This document shows positions 8,860 through 15,672 of a stretch of DNA of 64,000 nt, in pieces. Position 1 is the first letter of the stretch. Every line of letters begins with the position of its first letter. The notes under the pieces were generated by a model. It ran no database searches. It was not told the origin of the DNA and was given only the letters and a program-made list of their open reading frames with translations. A program made the translations under genes and the position numbers. Source of the stretch: an uncultured Oscillospiraceae bacterium (GTDB lineage: Bacteria > Bacillota > Clostridia > Oscillospirales > Oscillospiraceae); NCBI GenBank assembly GCA_947629915.1, contig CANRFN010000008.1, positions 1 through 64,000 of the forward strand, given 5' to 3'.

Positions 8860-10594
8860 TGGCCTGATACCCCTCTCCTCGCGGCAAGAGCACCCGTCTG
8901 ATGTAACAGCCGCCATTGTAATGGTTGATGCACTTGTAGCAGTGAATGCACTTTCGTTCATTCACCTCATACGGGAATTTCACCGCCGTGCTGTTCAGTT
9001 TGATGGCGCTCACCGGGCAGATGGATTCACATGCGTGGCAGCCGGCACACAACTGATACTTTGTCACCTGACAGCGGAACTTGAGCTCGACCTCCACCAT
9101 CTTGGTACGATCTGCGATGGGCGTGTCCAGCACGGAGATCCGCAGATTGCTGCTCCCCACCCGCCCCTGGAGCTTCATGATCGGGGACTTCCGGACTGGA
9201 TCCAGGATGTAGACCTCGCCCAGGCGCTGATTGCCCATGGAGAAGTCCAGGATGCCGAATGGCTTGAAAAACTCATATATTGCAGGCTCAATGGGCCGGT
9301 TCAGCGCATAGTTGAAGCTCTTTTCATCTGTGGCACAGGGTTGGAATCGCACAGCCACCTTGCTGCTGCCTTCCATTCCAGCGCCGCCCTGCCGTGCCTT
9401 CCAGCCGCCGCTGTCCACATACTCCTCCGGATCTCTCTTGCCCATCTTCTCGGCGAAGTCCAGCAGCACTTTGCGGAACCGTTCACTCTCCTCAGGAAGA
9501 TACACACTGGAGAGGAACTGCGCCCACTCTGTATTGTTGGGGCAGCACCAGCAGCCCACACGGGTATAGCCAAGGCGGTAGGCGGGATTGAAGAGAATAC
9601 CTGTGGTGAGAAGATACAGCCAGATATCGAAGTCGGACCAGTCGATAATCGGGGAGGCCACATGCTGCTGGGTGATCTTCTCTCCCGTGGACTCTCTGTC
9701 ATAGTTGCTGCGGCTGTTGGACTCCATGCGGCGGATCCCGTAAAACGTGAGGATTGTCCCCCGGTCGCCGAAGGTCTTGCGGATCTTCTCCCCGATATAC
9801 CCGGTCTTAAACACGGTGCAGCACCACCGAAGAGACCGGCTGGGCGGTCCGAACTCCTCGCACAGTGTGAAAAAGTCCTGCTTTCCATTCCGTGCCCGCA
9901 GCACCGGGGTCTGCGGGTTTTCCCTGCGGAACCGTTCGATGTACTGGTATGTCAGGGGAAACTCCAACGTGGTATCCCCGAAGATGTGAATCACCGCTGG
10001 ATTGGACAGCGCCCTCCGCACCAGATCGCTCACTACCGTGGAGTCCTTGCCACCAGAGAAAGAGACGAACATTCTCCCGCTCTCCTGATACTCGCGGGAG
10101 CAGTCCGTGATGTACTGACATGCCTCGGTGCTGATATAGTGGAACCTGTTCTGGTTTGCTGCGACCAGCCTGGATACCATCTCCTGAAACGGCGGGTATC
10201 CCTCTTCCTCATTCCGCTGCCGATACCGCGCAAGATCAGCACGCAGCGCAGCCACATCCACATTGCGCAGATCAGAGAGTTGGAAGGGGATTCTCTTTGC
10301 ATCTGCGTAGTATCGATTTCCCGTTCCATTCCATACAGACTTACCAAGGTAAGCAAAGGGCTTGCCCAGCACCAGTTCAATCAGCAGCCTCTCCTCCGGG
10401 AAGACCGGCCGTGCATCAGAGGTGAAGCGGGTCCCTCTCTCCCCACAGAGCGGGCATATCTCCTCATAAGTGGGAATCCGGCAGTGCTTACACCAGTACA
10501 GGGTCTTTTCCACCAGCTTGGTTCTCTTTCCGCAGACAGGACAAAGACTTTGCTCCGTATCAATTCCGCAGCTTTCGCAATAGTAGCTGATCAT
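8834..10594 (-). CDS. sspD: SspD/DndC-like PP-loop sulfurtransferase with zinc ribbons and fused ferredoxin
   Basis: A 586-aa PAPS-reductase-family enzyme. In order it has two N-terminal zinc ribbons (C6/C9/C18/C21 and C35/C38/C47/C50), the PP-loop SGGKDST at residues 180-186, a GCWCCPNN cysteine motif typical of this superfamily, and a C-terminal dicluster 4Fe-4S ferredoxin (C516/C519/C522/C526 and C549/C552/C555/C563). DndC and SspD adenylate the DNA backbone with ATP before sulfur insertion and DndC carries a 4Fe-4S cluster. Here electron transfer seems built into the same chain. The frame extends to 10699, but the ATG at 10594 with upstream AAGGGGAAACGA places the first Cys pair correctly. 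It is the first gene of the operon. Archaeal MJ0066-like proteins share this domain plan, so an alternative sulfur substrate cannot be excluded. Confidence 0.8.
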   Translation of the reverse strand: MISYYCESCGIDTEQSLCPVCGKRTKLVEKTLYWCKHCRIPTYEEICPLCGERGTRFTSDARPVFPEERLLIELVLGKPFAYLGKSVWNGTGNRYYADAKRIPFQLSDLRNVDVAALRADLARYRQRNEEEGYPPFQEMVSRLVAANQNRFHYISTEACQYITDCSREYQESGRMFVSFSGGKDSTVVSDLVRRALSNPAVIHIFGDTTLEFPLTYQYIERFRRENPQTPVLRARNGKQDFFTLCEEFGPPSRSLRWCCTVFKTGYIGEKIRKTFGDRGTILTFYGIRRMESNSRSNYDRESTGEKITQQHVASPIIDWSDFDIWLYLLTTGILFNPAYRLGYTRVGCWCCPNNTEWAQFLSSVYLPEESERFRKVLLDFAEKMGKRDPEEYVDSGGWKARQGGAGMEGSSKVAVRFQPCATDEKSFNYALNRPIEPAIYEFFKPFGILDFSMGNQRLGEVYILDPVRKSPIMKLQGRVGSSNLRISVLDTPIADRTKMVEVELKFRCQVTKYQLCAGCHACESICPVSAIKLNSTAVKFPYEVNERKCIHCYKCINHYNGGCYIRRVLLPRGEGYQANDGRHLEN

Positions 10595-10617
10595 TTCGTT
10601 TCCCCTTCGGCAAAATT

Positions 10618-10641
10618 CGACACGATTCGCGATGTTTGTCG
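10618..10641. promoter_or_regulatory. Imperfect inverted repeat in the sspD leader
   Basis: CGACA and TGTCG arms enclose a TCGCGA core. It sits 24 nt upstream of the sspD start codon, so it could be an operator or an mRNA stem near the ribosome binding site. No assignment beyond that. Confidence 0.3.
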
Positions 10642-10698
10642 TGGGGAATGGGTTGGAACAGCTGCGTAATTCTGCTTTTTTGCGCCAGCCACGTGCCA

Positions 10699-10728
10699 CC
10701 TGACAAAAAAGTATACGTTTTTGTCAGG
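10699..10728. promoter_or_regulatory. 30-bp near-perfect palindrome, candidate operator 1 of the ssp operon
   Basis: Perfect 11-bp arms CCTGACAAAAA and TTTTTGTCAGG surround AGTATACG, whose GTATAC core is itself palindromic. On the minus strand it contains TATACT, a plausible -10 box, so a dimeric repressor bound here would block transcription into sspD. No good -35 is visible at 17 bp. The same core recurs at 10831-10850. Confidence 0.55.
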
Positions 10729-10772
10729 TCCTCTCCGGCTCAAAAAGGCACGGTTAAAAAGCCGCGCAGGAC

Positions 10773-10801
10773 TTGATTTTGGCGCTTTCTGGTACTATAA
10801 T
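10773..10801 (+). promoter_or_regulatory. Sigma-A-type promoter pointing away from ssp
   Basis: TTGATT (10773-10778), 17-bp spacer, TATAAT (10796-10801). It lies between the two palindromes and reads rightwards into gene-poor DNA that ends in the stem-loop at 10935-10973. No convincing reading frame follows; the 115- and 73-codon frames there lack a ribosome binding site and look random. Confidence 0.45.
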
Positions 10802-10830
10802 GGTGCCCGGGTTCGGCGGTTTCGGGGTGG

Positions 10831-10850
10831 CAAAAAAGTATACTTTCTTG
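10831..10850. promoter_or_regulatory. 20-bp palindrome, candidate operator 2
   Basis: CAAAAAAGTATACTTTCTTG is palindromic except for one position pair and is followed by TCA, giving the same TGACAA...AAGTATACTT...TTG plan as operator 1. The two centres are 127 bp apart, close to 12 helical turns, which would allow looping. It lies just downstream of the rightward promoter, so a bound protein could also block that transcript. Confidence 0.5.
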
Positions 10851-10934
10851 TCAATTATCCACTTTCTTCCATTTTTAAATATGACATTTCTTCTCTCTCG
10901 CCCTCTCCCTGGGCCCTTGTCTGTGGATCAAAAC

Positions 10935-10973
10935 AGCCCGGAGATTCCAGCGAACTGCGCTGGTCTCCGGGCT
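10935..10973. terminator. Long stem-loop, possible terminator
   Basis: Arms AGCCCGGAGA and TCTCCGGGCT plus an inner CCAGCG/CGCTGG give a 16-bp stem with a two-base bulge. The minus-strand side is followed by GTTTTG and the plus-strand side by TTCTGG, so the T-run is weak both ways. It could end the transcript started at about 10808. Confidence 0.4.
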
Positions 10974-11340
10974 TCTGGCTACCATCTATCCTGATCAGAT
11001 ATCCTGTCATTCTATTTTCATTTGTTCACAAGCCTTCAGTGTGCAATGGCAAAATTGCCGTGATTTAAACCGCAAGACAGCCAATTTTAATCCCGAAACC
11101 TCCCAATTCACTGCATATTCTTGCTCTCATTTTCTTGATCGCATTCCTGCCGGCAGAGTCGCGACAAAGTCTATCCTAATGCGTCCCATATCTTCCCACA
11201 ATGACTGCAGATTCTTGATTTTCTAGATCAGTCACAGTTTAATGGTTCAATATGATATCGGCATTTTTGGGACAGCTGGACCACATGAATCTCTCCAACC
11301 AAGGCAAAAATCAAGCAATTCTCTCCGTGCTGGAAAATTC

Positions 11341-11364
11341 AGGTGTCGGCCTGGACCGACACCT
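11341..11364 (-). repeat. Dispersed GGTGTCGGT hairpin repeat, copy 1
   Basis: Read on the minus strand it is AGGTGTCGGT-CCAG-GCCGACACCT: a 10-bp stem closed by a U-G pair and a 4-base loop. Related copies are at 12274-12301 (minus) and 55684-55713 (plus). No T-run follows, so it is not a simple terminator. Confidence 0.6.
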
Positions 11365-11490
11365 CAATTGCCATTCTTTCGCAAGCGTCACCCCTCTGCC
11401 GCCCAATTTAGCTTGCCGCCCGCTGTTTCTCGCTCTCACAGCACTATTTTAAGCCTTGTCAATCGAAATATCGTCAGGATAAGCTGCACG

Positions 11491-11537
11491 AAAAATAGCA
11501 GCAGGCCGGATCCCGTCTCCCGAGATCCGGCCTGCTG
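11491..11537 (-). terminator. Rho-independent terminator of the 160-aa gene
   Basis: Perfect 14-bp arms CAGCAGGCCGGATC and GATCCGGCCTGCTG (11499-11512, 11524-11537) followed on the minus strand by TATTTTT. It lies 34 bases past the stop of the gene at 11571-12053. Confidence 0.8.
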
Positions 11538-11570
11538 GTTCCCTATACAAACATCAGAGTGGCATTGCAC

Positions 11571-12053
11571 TCACTTCCGGAAGATGCTGTCGTCCTCCTC
11601 ATACTTTTTACACGCCTCAAGACAGCGCCGGATCCCCAGATTTACGGTGTCCCGCACCTTGATATAGTCCTCATTGGAGATCCTGCCCCTCCCCCGCTGG
11701 AAGATGTAGAACCGTTTCAGGACGTTTCCGTGGTCCAGGGCAATGGCATTGGTGGCACCGTAGAAGTGGCCCAGCCAGTACCCCATATAGTCTATGATAT
11801 GGTCTATGCCCTCCTCCATGGAGTACACATGGTCTGCGTATCCCCCCGCTAGAAAGAGGTTCAGAAAGACGTCCAGGTGGTCGCAATAGAGTTCTATGAG
11901 CAAGTCCGTCTCTCCGGCATCATACAGGGCTTGCGCAAACTCCCCCAGAAGTTCATCATTCCGGTCCATTTGCTCTCTGCGCTGTGCAATGATCCACGCA
12001 GGTTCTGCAAAAGCCTTCGCCTGCACCTGCTGCCTGCCCTCCTCGTCTTCCAT
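11571..12053 (-). CDS. Orphan 160-aa hypothetical protein
   Basis: I do not recognise this protein. It is acidic, soluble and rich in Tyr, His and Asp in the middle (LIELYCDHLDVFLNLFLAGG, DHIIDYMGYWLGHFYG), with no signal peptide. The frame is open to 12200, but the upstream promoter lies inside that extension and the ATG at 12053 is preceded by AAAGGGGAGGC, so I start there. It stands alone with its own promoter and terminator, between two copies of a dispersed hairpin repeat and next to the phosphorothioation operon, which suggests an accessory gene, but no function can be given. Confidence 0.65.
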   Translation of the reverse strand: MEDEEGRQQVQAKAFAEPAWIIAQRREQMDRNDELLGEFAQALYDAGETDLLIELYCDHLDVFLNLFLAGGYADHVYSMEEGIDHIIDYMGYWLGHFYGATNAIALDHGNVLKRFYIFQRGRGRISNEDYIKVRDTVNLGIRRCLEACKKYEEDDSIFRK

Positions 12054-12145
12054 GGTAGCCTCCCCTTTCGCTTCGCTGCCTGCTCCGCAGGCGATCTCAG
12101 CCGGGCTGTATCGCCGGGCCGCATAGACCGTTCTCTTCCACCAAC

Positions 12146-12174
12146 AGAATATCATCTTTTGGGCTGTCGTGCAA
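12146..12174 (-). promoter_or_regulatory. Promoter of the 160-aa gene
   Basis: On the minus strand TTGCAC, 17-bp spacer, TATTCT. The predicted start, near 12139, leaves a leader of about 86 nt before the ATG at 12053. Confidence 0.55.
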
Positions 12175-12742
12175 CCTATTTTTACTTTCTCCCGTTTCAC
12201 ACGTCAAGAATCTCAATTCTTTCCACAGATGGCCTCCCCTCAGCATCAATTTCCCCCTCTGCGGGGACCAACATGAGGTGTCGGCCTTGACCGACACCTC
12301 ACGTATTTCCCACTTTTTCCCTTGACACCACTACCTCCCATGTTCTATTCTTGTCTTGTGCACACCGTGCCATACCCAGTCCTGTGCCAGTCTCAAAGAC
12401 AGGCGTTGTTGCATATCCTGTATGCAGGCGGGACGCAGTTCTGCAGCGATCCATTCCCAGAGACCATGCTTCGTGGATACTGCATCGCAGAGGGATACAG
12501 AACAATTTACTTTCCATTGCGCCGTTTCTGTGTCCCAACTTTTGGGAATACACCCTGTACATTGTCCTGGATTTGTCATAGTCATCATTTCATTCGGCAT
12601 TTTCGAGATTTCACTGTCTCAAGCCTGCATTTCTATGCGTGATATTCCGCATCTCATCTGCCAATATCCGCGTTTCCAAGGCCAGAGACGGTCTGATTTC
12701 TCAAAAGTCAGGTAGCTGCTGTGATTTTTATGCATTTCCCTA
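12175..12742. other. Gene-poor intergenic stretch
   Basis: About 570 bases without a supported gene. Frames of 76-119 codons on both strands lack ribosome binding sites and overlap each other. The only structure I see is the hairpin repeat at 12274-12301. Confidence 0.55.
12274..12301 (-). repeat. Dispersed GGTGTCGGT hairpin repeat, copy 2
   Basis: Minus-strand reading TGAGGTGTCGGT-CAAG-GCCGACACCTCA gives a 12-bp stem including one U-G pair. The stem is conserved with copies 1 and 3 and only the loop differs. Confidence 0.6.
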
Positions 12743-12771
12743 TTGTTTTACCAATTCTTCTGTGCTAAACT
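12743..12771 (+). promoter_or_regulatory. Promoter of the LytTR regulator
   Basis: TTGTTT, 17-bp spacer, TAAACT (12766-12771). It lies about 40 bases before the ATG at 12809. Confidence 0.55.
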
Positions 12772-12808
12772 AGCTAAGTCTTCACTCGCAAGCAAAGGAG
12801 GGGTTCTT

Positions 12809-13534
12809 ATGCGCATAGCAATCTGCGATGACAGCAAGCTGGATCTGGATATGATCTGCGACCTCATGCGCAACTGCTTCGCCGAAACACCCTTACACCC
12901 CGAGCTCGTTCCATACATCCGCAGCCAACCGCTGCTGGACGATGTGCAGGACGGCACCTGGTTCGATGTCGTCTTCCTGGACATCATGATGCCCGGTGAT
13001 CTCGGAATCGATGTGGCCCGCAATCTGCGCAAGGTTGGTTTTGACGGCGACATCGTCTTCCTCACCGCCACCAAGGATTTCGCCGTGGACTCCTACGATG
13101 TGAACGCCACCGGCTATCTCTTGAAGCCTGTGAGCGTGGAGAAGCTCAACATGGTGTTGGCCCGGCTCATCAAGAACATCACCGTGGGTGTGTACTCCAT
13201 CCGGCAGCGTGCCAACCTGATCCAGGTCCCCCTCTCTGAGATTCTCTTTGTGGAGAGCCGGAACAACCGCTGCATTCTCCACCGGGCGGGCGGCCAGGAG
13301 TATACCATATACAAGAAGCTGGACGAAATCCAGGAGGAGCTCCAGGACAAGCGCTTCCTCCGCTGCCACCAGAGCTATCTTGTAAACATGGACCACATCC
13401 GCAGCGCAGACAGCCGTGCTTTTATCCTCTCCACCGGTGAGAACGTGTACATCCGCACCCGCCAGGTACGGGCCATGCGAGACGCCTACCTGGCATACAG
13501 CAACGAGCGCCGGCCCGGCTGGCGCCAGTCCTGA
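12809..13534 (+). CDS. LytTR-family response regulator
   Basis: A 241-aa two-domain transcription regulator. Residues 1-120 form a receiver domain with the acidic pair D7-D8, the phosphoacceptor D58 in VVFLDIMMP and the lysine of LLKPVS. Residues about 140-238 form a LytTR DNA-binding domain (IPLSEILFVESRNNRCILH and the CHQSYLVNMDHI block). Such AgrA/LytR proteins bind direct repeats upstream of virulence, peptide-signalling or wall genes. ATG at 12809 follows AAAGGAGGGG; the frame is open upstream but that part is leader. There is no kinase gene beside it, so it is an orphan whose partner is elsewhere. It is monocistronic, with a terminator right after. Confidence 0.92.
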   Translation: MRIAICDDSKLDLDMICDLMRNCFAETPLHPELVPYIRSQPLLDDVQDGTWFDVVFLDIMMPGDLGIDVARNLRKVGFDGDIVFLTATKDFAVDSYDVNATGYLLKPVSVEKLNMVLARLIKNITVGVYSIRQRANLIQVPLSEILFVESRNNRCILHRAGGQEYTIYKKLDEIQEELQDKRFLRCHQSYLVNMDHIRSADSRAFILSTGENVYIRTRQVRAMRDAYLAYSNERRPGWRQS

Positions 13535-13553
13535 GCCAACAGAACAGCATTTC

Positions 13554-13586
13554 CAAGACGGCGAGCGCTCCTCGCCGTCTTGTTTT
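13554..13586 (+). terminator. Terminator after the LytTR gene
   Basis: 12-bp arms CAAGACGGCGAG and CTCGCCGTCTTG followed by TTTT. Confidence 0.85.
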
Positions 13587-13725
13587 GCCTCCAGGCCACC
13601 CTGCCGCAGGACGGCCGGACCTTTCCAGATTCGGCGAAAGCACCAGATTCAGCACCGTTTCCGGCCCCTGTGTCCATAAAGGTGGAAAAACTTCCGAAAA
13701 TCATTCCCCCCGGCGTATTTTGTGG

Positions 13726-13731
13726 TATAAT
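13726..13731 (+). promoter_or_regulatory. -10 element upstream of pdxY
   Basis: TATAAT preceded by TGTGG; no clear -35 at 17 bp, so it may act as an extended -10 type promoter for the pyridoxamine kinase. Confidence 0.4.
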
Positions 13732-13778
13732 GCCGCCAGATTTTCCGCATGTACGCGCCCTGGAGGTATCCCCGCCCC

Positions 13779-14624
13779 ATGTCAGACGAACACAACCATC
13801 AGAAAAAGGTCGCGGTCATCAGCGACCTCAGCGGTTTTGGCCGCTGTGCCCTGGCCGTCTCTCTCCCCCTGATCTCCCGGCTGGGCGTGCAGTGCTGTCC
13901 CCTGCCCACGGCAGTCTTCTCCAACCACACCGGATTTCCCTCTTTCTACTTCGAGGACCGGACAGACGGCATCGAGCCCACCATCCGGGAGTGGAAGAAG
14001 CTGGATCTCCGTTTCAGCGCCATCCTCACCGGCTTTCTGGGCTCCTTCCGGCAGATCGGCCTGGCGGAGACCTTTCTGGACGCCTTCCAGGACGAGAACA
14101 CCCGGGTGGTGATCGACCCGGTGATGGGGGATCGGGGCAAGCTGTATGCCACATACACCCCGGAGATGGCCAAAGAGATGAAGAAGCTGGCCTGCCGGGC
14201 CCATGTGCTCACCCCCAACCTCACCGAGGCCTGCATCCTCACAGACCGCCCGTACAGCGAGAAGCTCACCAACGGGGAGCTCACCGCCATGGCAGAGGAG
14301 CTGGGCAGCCAGGGGCCCGATGCGGTGGTCTTCACCGGCATCCAGCGGGGGCCCTATCTGGAGAACTTCTGCTGGGTGAAGGGCAGCGGCGCCAGCATCG
14401 TGCGCACCCGCAAGGTGGAGCCCCAGCGCTCCGGCACGGGAGACGTGTTCTCCTCCATCGTGGCCGCCGGCGCCGCACAAGGGGTCTCCCTCACCAATTC
14501 CGTGCGCACCGCGGCCCACTTCATCCGCCGCTGCCTGATCCGCTCCTCGGAACTGCAGATTCCGGAGACGGACGGCGTCTGTTTCGAGGAGCTGCTGGGC
14601 TCCCTGCATTTTGAAAAGGAGTGA
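13779..14624 (+). CDS. pdxY: Pyridoxamine/pyridoxal kinase
   Basis: A 281-aa ribokinase-fold enzyme that phosphorylates pyridoxamine or pyridoxal with ATP in the vitamin B6 salvage pathway. Visible features are the N-terminal VAVISDLSGFGRCAL, the FSNHTGF substrate loop, the anion-binding VVIDPVMGDRGKLY, LTPNLTEA, and the C-terminal GTGDVFSS carrying the catalytic aspartate. Length agrees with PdxY. The frame is open to 13749; ATG at 13779 with GGAGG 12 bases upstream is my choice. The radical SAM gene follows with only 8 bases between, sharing its transcript. The shape cannot tell apart pyridoxamine kinase from a hydroxymethylpyrimidine kinase side activity. Confidence 0.85.
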   Translation: MSDEHNHQKKVAVISDLSGFGRCALAVSLPLISRLGVQCCPLPTAVFSNHTGFPSFYFEDRTDGIEPTIREWKKLDLRFSAILTGFLGSFRQIGLAETFLDAFQDENTRVVIDPVMGDRGKLYATYTPEMAKEMKKLACRAHVLTPNLTEACILTDRPYSEKLTNGELTAMAEELGSQGPDAVVFTGIQRGPYLENFCWVKGSGASIVRTRKVEPQRSGTGDVFSSIVAAGAAQGVSLTNSVRTAAHFIRRCLIRSSELQIPETDGVCFEELLGSLHFEKE

Positions 14625-14632
14625 CGTCTCCC

Positions 14633-15235
14633 ATGGAAATTCTCTATGAAGTACACACCGGCCTGTACGTGAACCTCACCAACCGCTGCCCCTGCGCCTG
14701 CACCTTCTGCCTCCGCCAGACCCGGAATCAGGTGGGCGCCAGCAGCAACCTGTGGCTGGAGCGGGAGCCCACCGCCGCAGAGGTGATCGAGGCCTTCTCC
14801 CACTGGGATCTCTCTCGGTACAAAGAGATTGTCTTCTGCGGCTTCGGCGAGCCCACCTGCGCCCTGGACGTGCTGCTGGAAGTGGCCCACTGGCTGAAGG
14901 CCCACAACGCCCCGCCCATCCGGATCAACACCAACGGCCAGGGCAGCCTCATCAACGGCAGGGACATCGCCCCGCTGCTGCAGGACTGCATCGACACCGT
15001 GTCCATCTCCCTGAATCACCCGGACCCGGCGGCCTATCAGGCGCTGGTGCGCAGCCGCTTCGGCGATGCGGCCTACCCCGCCATGATAGACTTCGCCCGC
15101 CGCTGCGTGGAGGAGGGGCTCCATGTGGTGCTCACCACCGTGGACACCACCATCTCCCACGAGGAGGAGGCCCGCTGCGCCGAGATCTGCAAGGAGATCG
15201 GCGCCACATACCGCATCCGGGCCTGGGAGGGCTGA
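14633..15235 (+). CDS. TatD-associated radical SAM protein
   Basis: A 200-aa short radical SAM protein with the cluster motif C19-x3-C23-x2-C26, followed by GFGEPT (SAM-binding GGE-like) and INTNGQGSL. Its length and the opening YEVHTGLYVNLTNRCPC match the TatD-linked radical SAM family found widely in Clostridia, whose reaction is unknown. It acts in the cytosol, probably on a small or RNA-linked substrate. Start: a GTG at 14621 lies against the ribosome binding site AAAAGGAG, so the ATG at 14633 with 12-base spacing is preferred. It is co-transcribed with pdxY; no tatD gene is in the window. Confidence 0.8.
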   Translation: MEILYEVHTGLYVNLTNRCPCACTFCLRQTRNQVGASSNLWLEREPTAAEVIEAFSHWDLSRYKEIVFCGFGEPTCALDVLLEVAHWLKAHNAPPIRINTNGQGSLINGRDIAPLLQDCIDTVSISLNHPDPAAYQALVRSRFGDAAYPAMIDFARRCVEEGLHVVLTTVDTTISHEEEARCAEICKEIGATYRIRAWEG

Positions 15236-15290
15236 AGACAGTCTTCCCCCCAGACACACACCAGCAAGAAACCGCAAGGAGGTTTTTCCG

Positions 15291-15518
15291 ATGGCAGAGT
15301 TCAAGTATGAGATCGCAGAACATGTGGCCGTTCTCAGCCAGAGCGGCAGTGTGAGCAAGGAGCTCAATCTGGTGAGCTACAGCGGCGCCGCGCCCAAGTA
15401 CGACATCCGCTCTTGGAAGCGGGACGGCGGTGAGGAAAAGCTGCTGAAGGGCATCACCCTGGACAAGGAGGAGGCCAGGGCCCTCCGGGACGCCCTGAAC
15501 GCCCGGCCGGAGCTCTGA
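15291..15518 (+). CDS. PC4/YdbC-like ssDNA-binding protein
   Basis: A 75-aa protein of the transcriptional coactivator p15/PC4 fold (YdbC family), with the strands VLSQSGSVSKELNLVSYSG and the YDIRSWKRDGGEEKLLKGITLDKEEA segment including the typical K-G-I-x-L turn. Family members bind single-stranded DNA or RNA and are thought to affect transcription. ATG at 15291 has the ribosome binding site AAGGAGG. It sits 55 bases after the radical SAM gene and is followed by its own terminator, so it may share that transcript. Confidence 0.82.
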   Translation: MAEFKYEIAEHVAVLSQSGSVSKELNLVSYSGAAPKYDIRSWKRDGGEEKLLKGITLDKEEARALRDALNARPEL

Positions 15519-15543
15519 GCACGGTTTCCAGAGAGAACAGCGA

Positions 15544-15578
15544 AAAAGGACAGCCAGCAGAACACTGTCTGTCCTTTT
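15544..15578 (+). terminator. Terminator after the PC4-like gene
   Basis: Arms AAAAGGACAG and CTGTCCTTTT with a 15-base loop, ending in T residues. Confidence 0.75.
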
Positions 15579-15642
15579 ATCATAAGCGCTGTAAAGGGAG
15601 ATGCCCTGCCATTGATAAATGTGACGGAGAGCACCGTGGCAA

Positions 15643-15667
15643 CCTGTAAAGGTCCTTCCTTTACAGG
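15643..15667 (-). terminator. Stem-loop after the PFL gene
   Basis: CCTGTAAAGG-TCCTT-CCTTTACAGG directly past the stop at 15673; T-run weak, so termination is uncertain. Confidence 0.4.
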
Positions 15668-15672
15668 CCATC

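Larger units (their letters stand above)
10855..11498. other. Gene-poor intergenic stretch
   Basis: AT-richer than its surroundings, with no reading frame that has a start and ribosome binding site. It holds the stem-loop at 10935-10973 and one copy of the dispersed hairpin repeat at 11341-11364. I see nothing else that can be supported. Confidence 0.6.

Noticed and set aside
8660..10669. A 669-codon plus-strand frame opposite sspD
   Set aside because: Antisense to a protein with 16 well-placed cysteines and a PP-loop; no motif of its own.
10721..11068. A 115-codon plus-strand frame downstream of the ssp palindromes
   Set aside because: It begins inside operator 1, before the promoter, and has no ribosome binding site or recognisable protein.
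13580..14614. A 344-codon frame overlapping pdxY in another phase
   Set aside because: Arg/Pro/Gly-rich shadow of the pdxY frame, without any motif.
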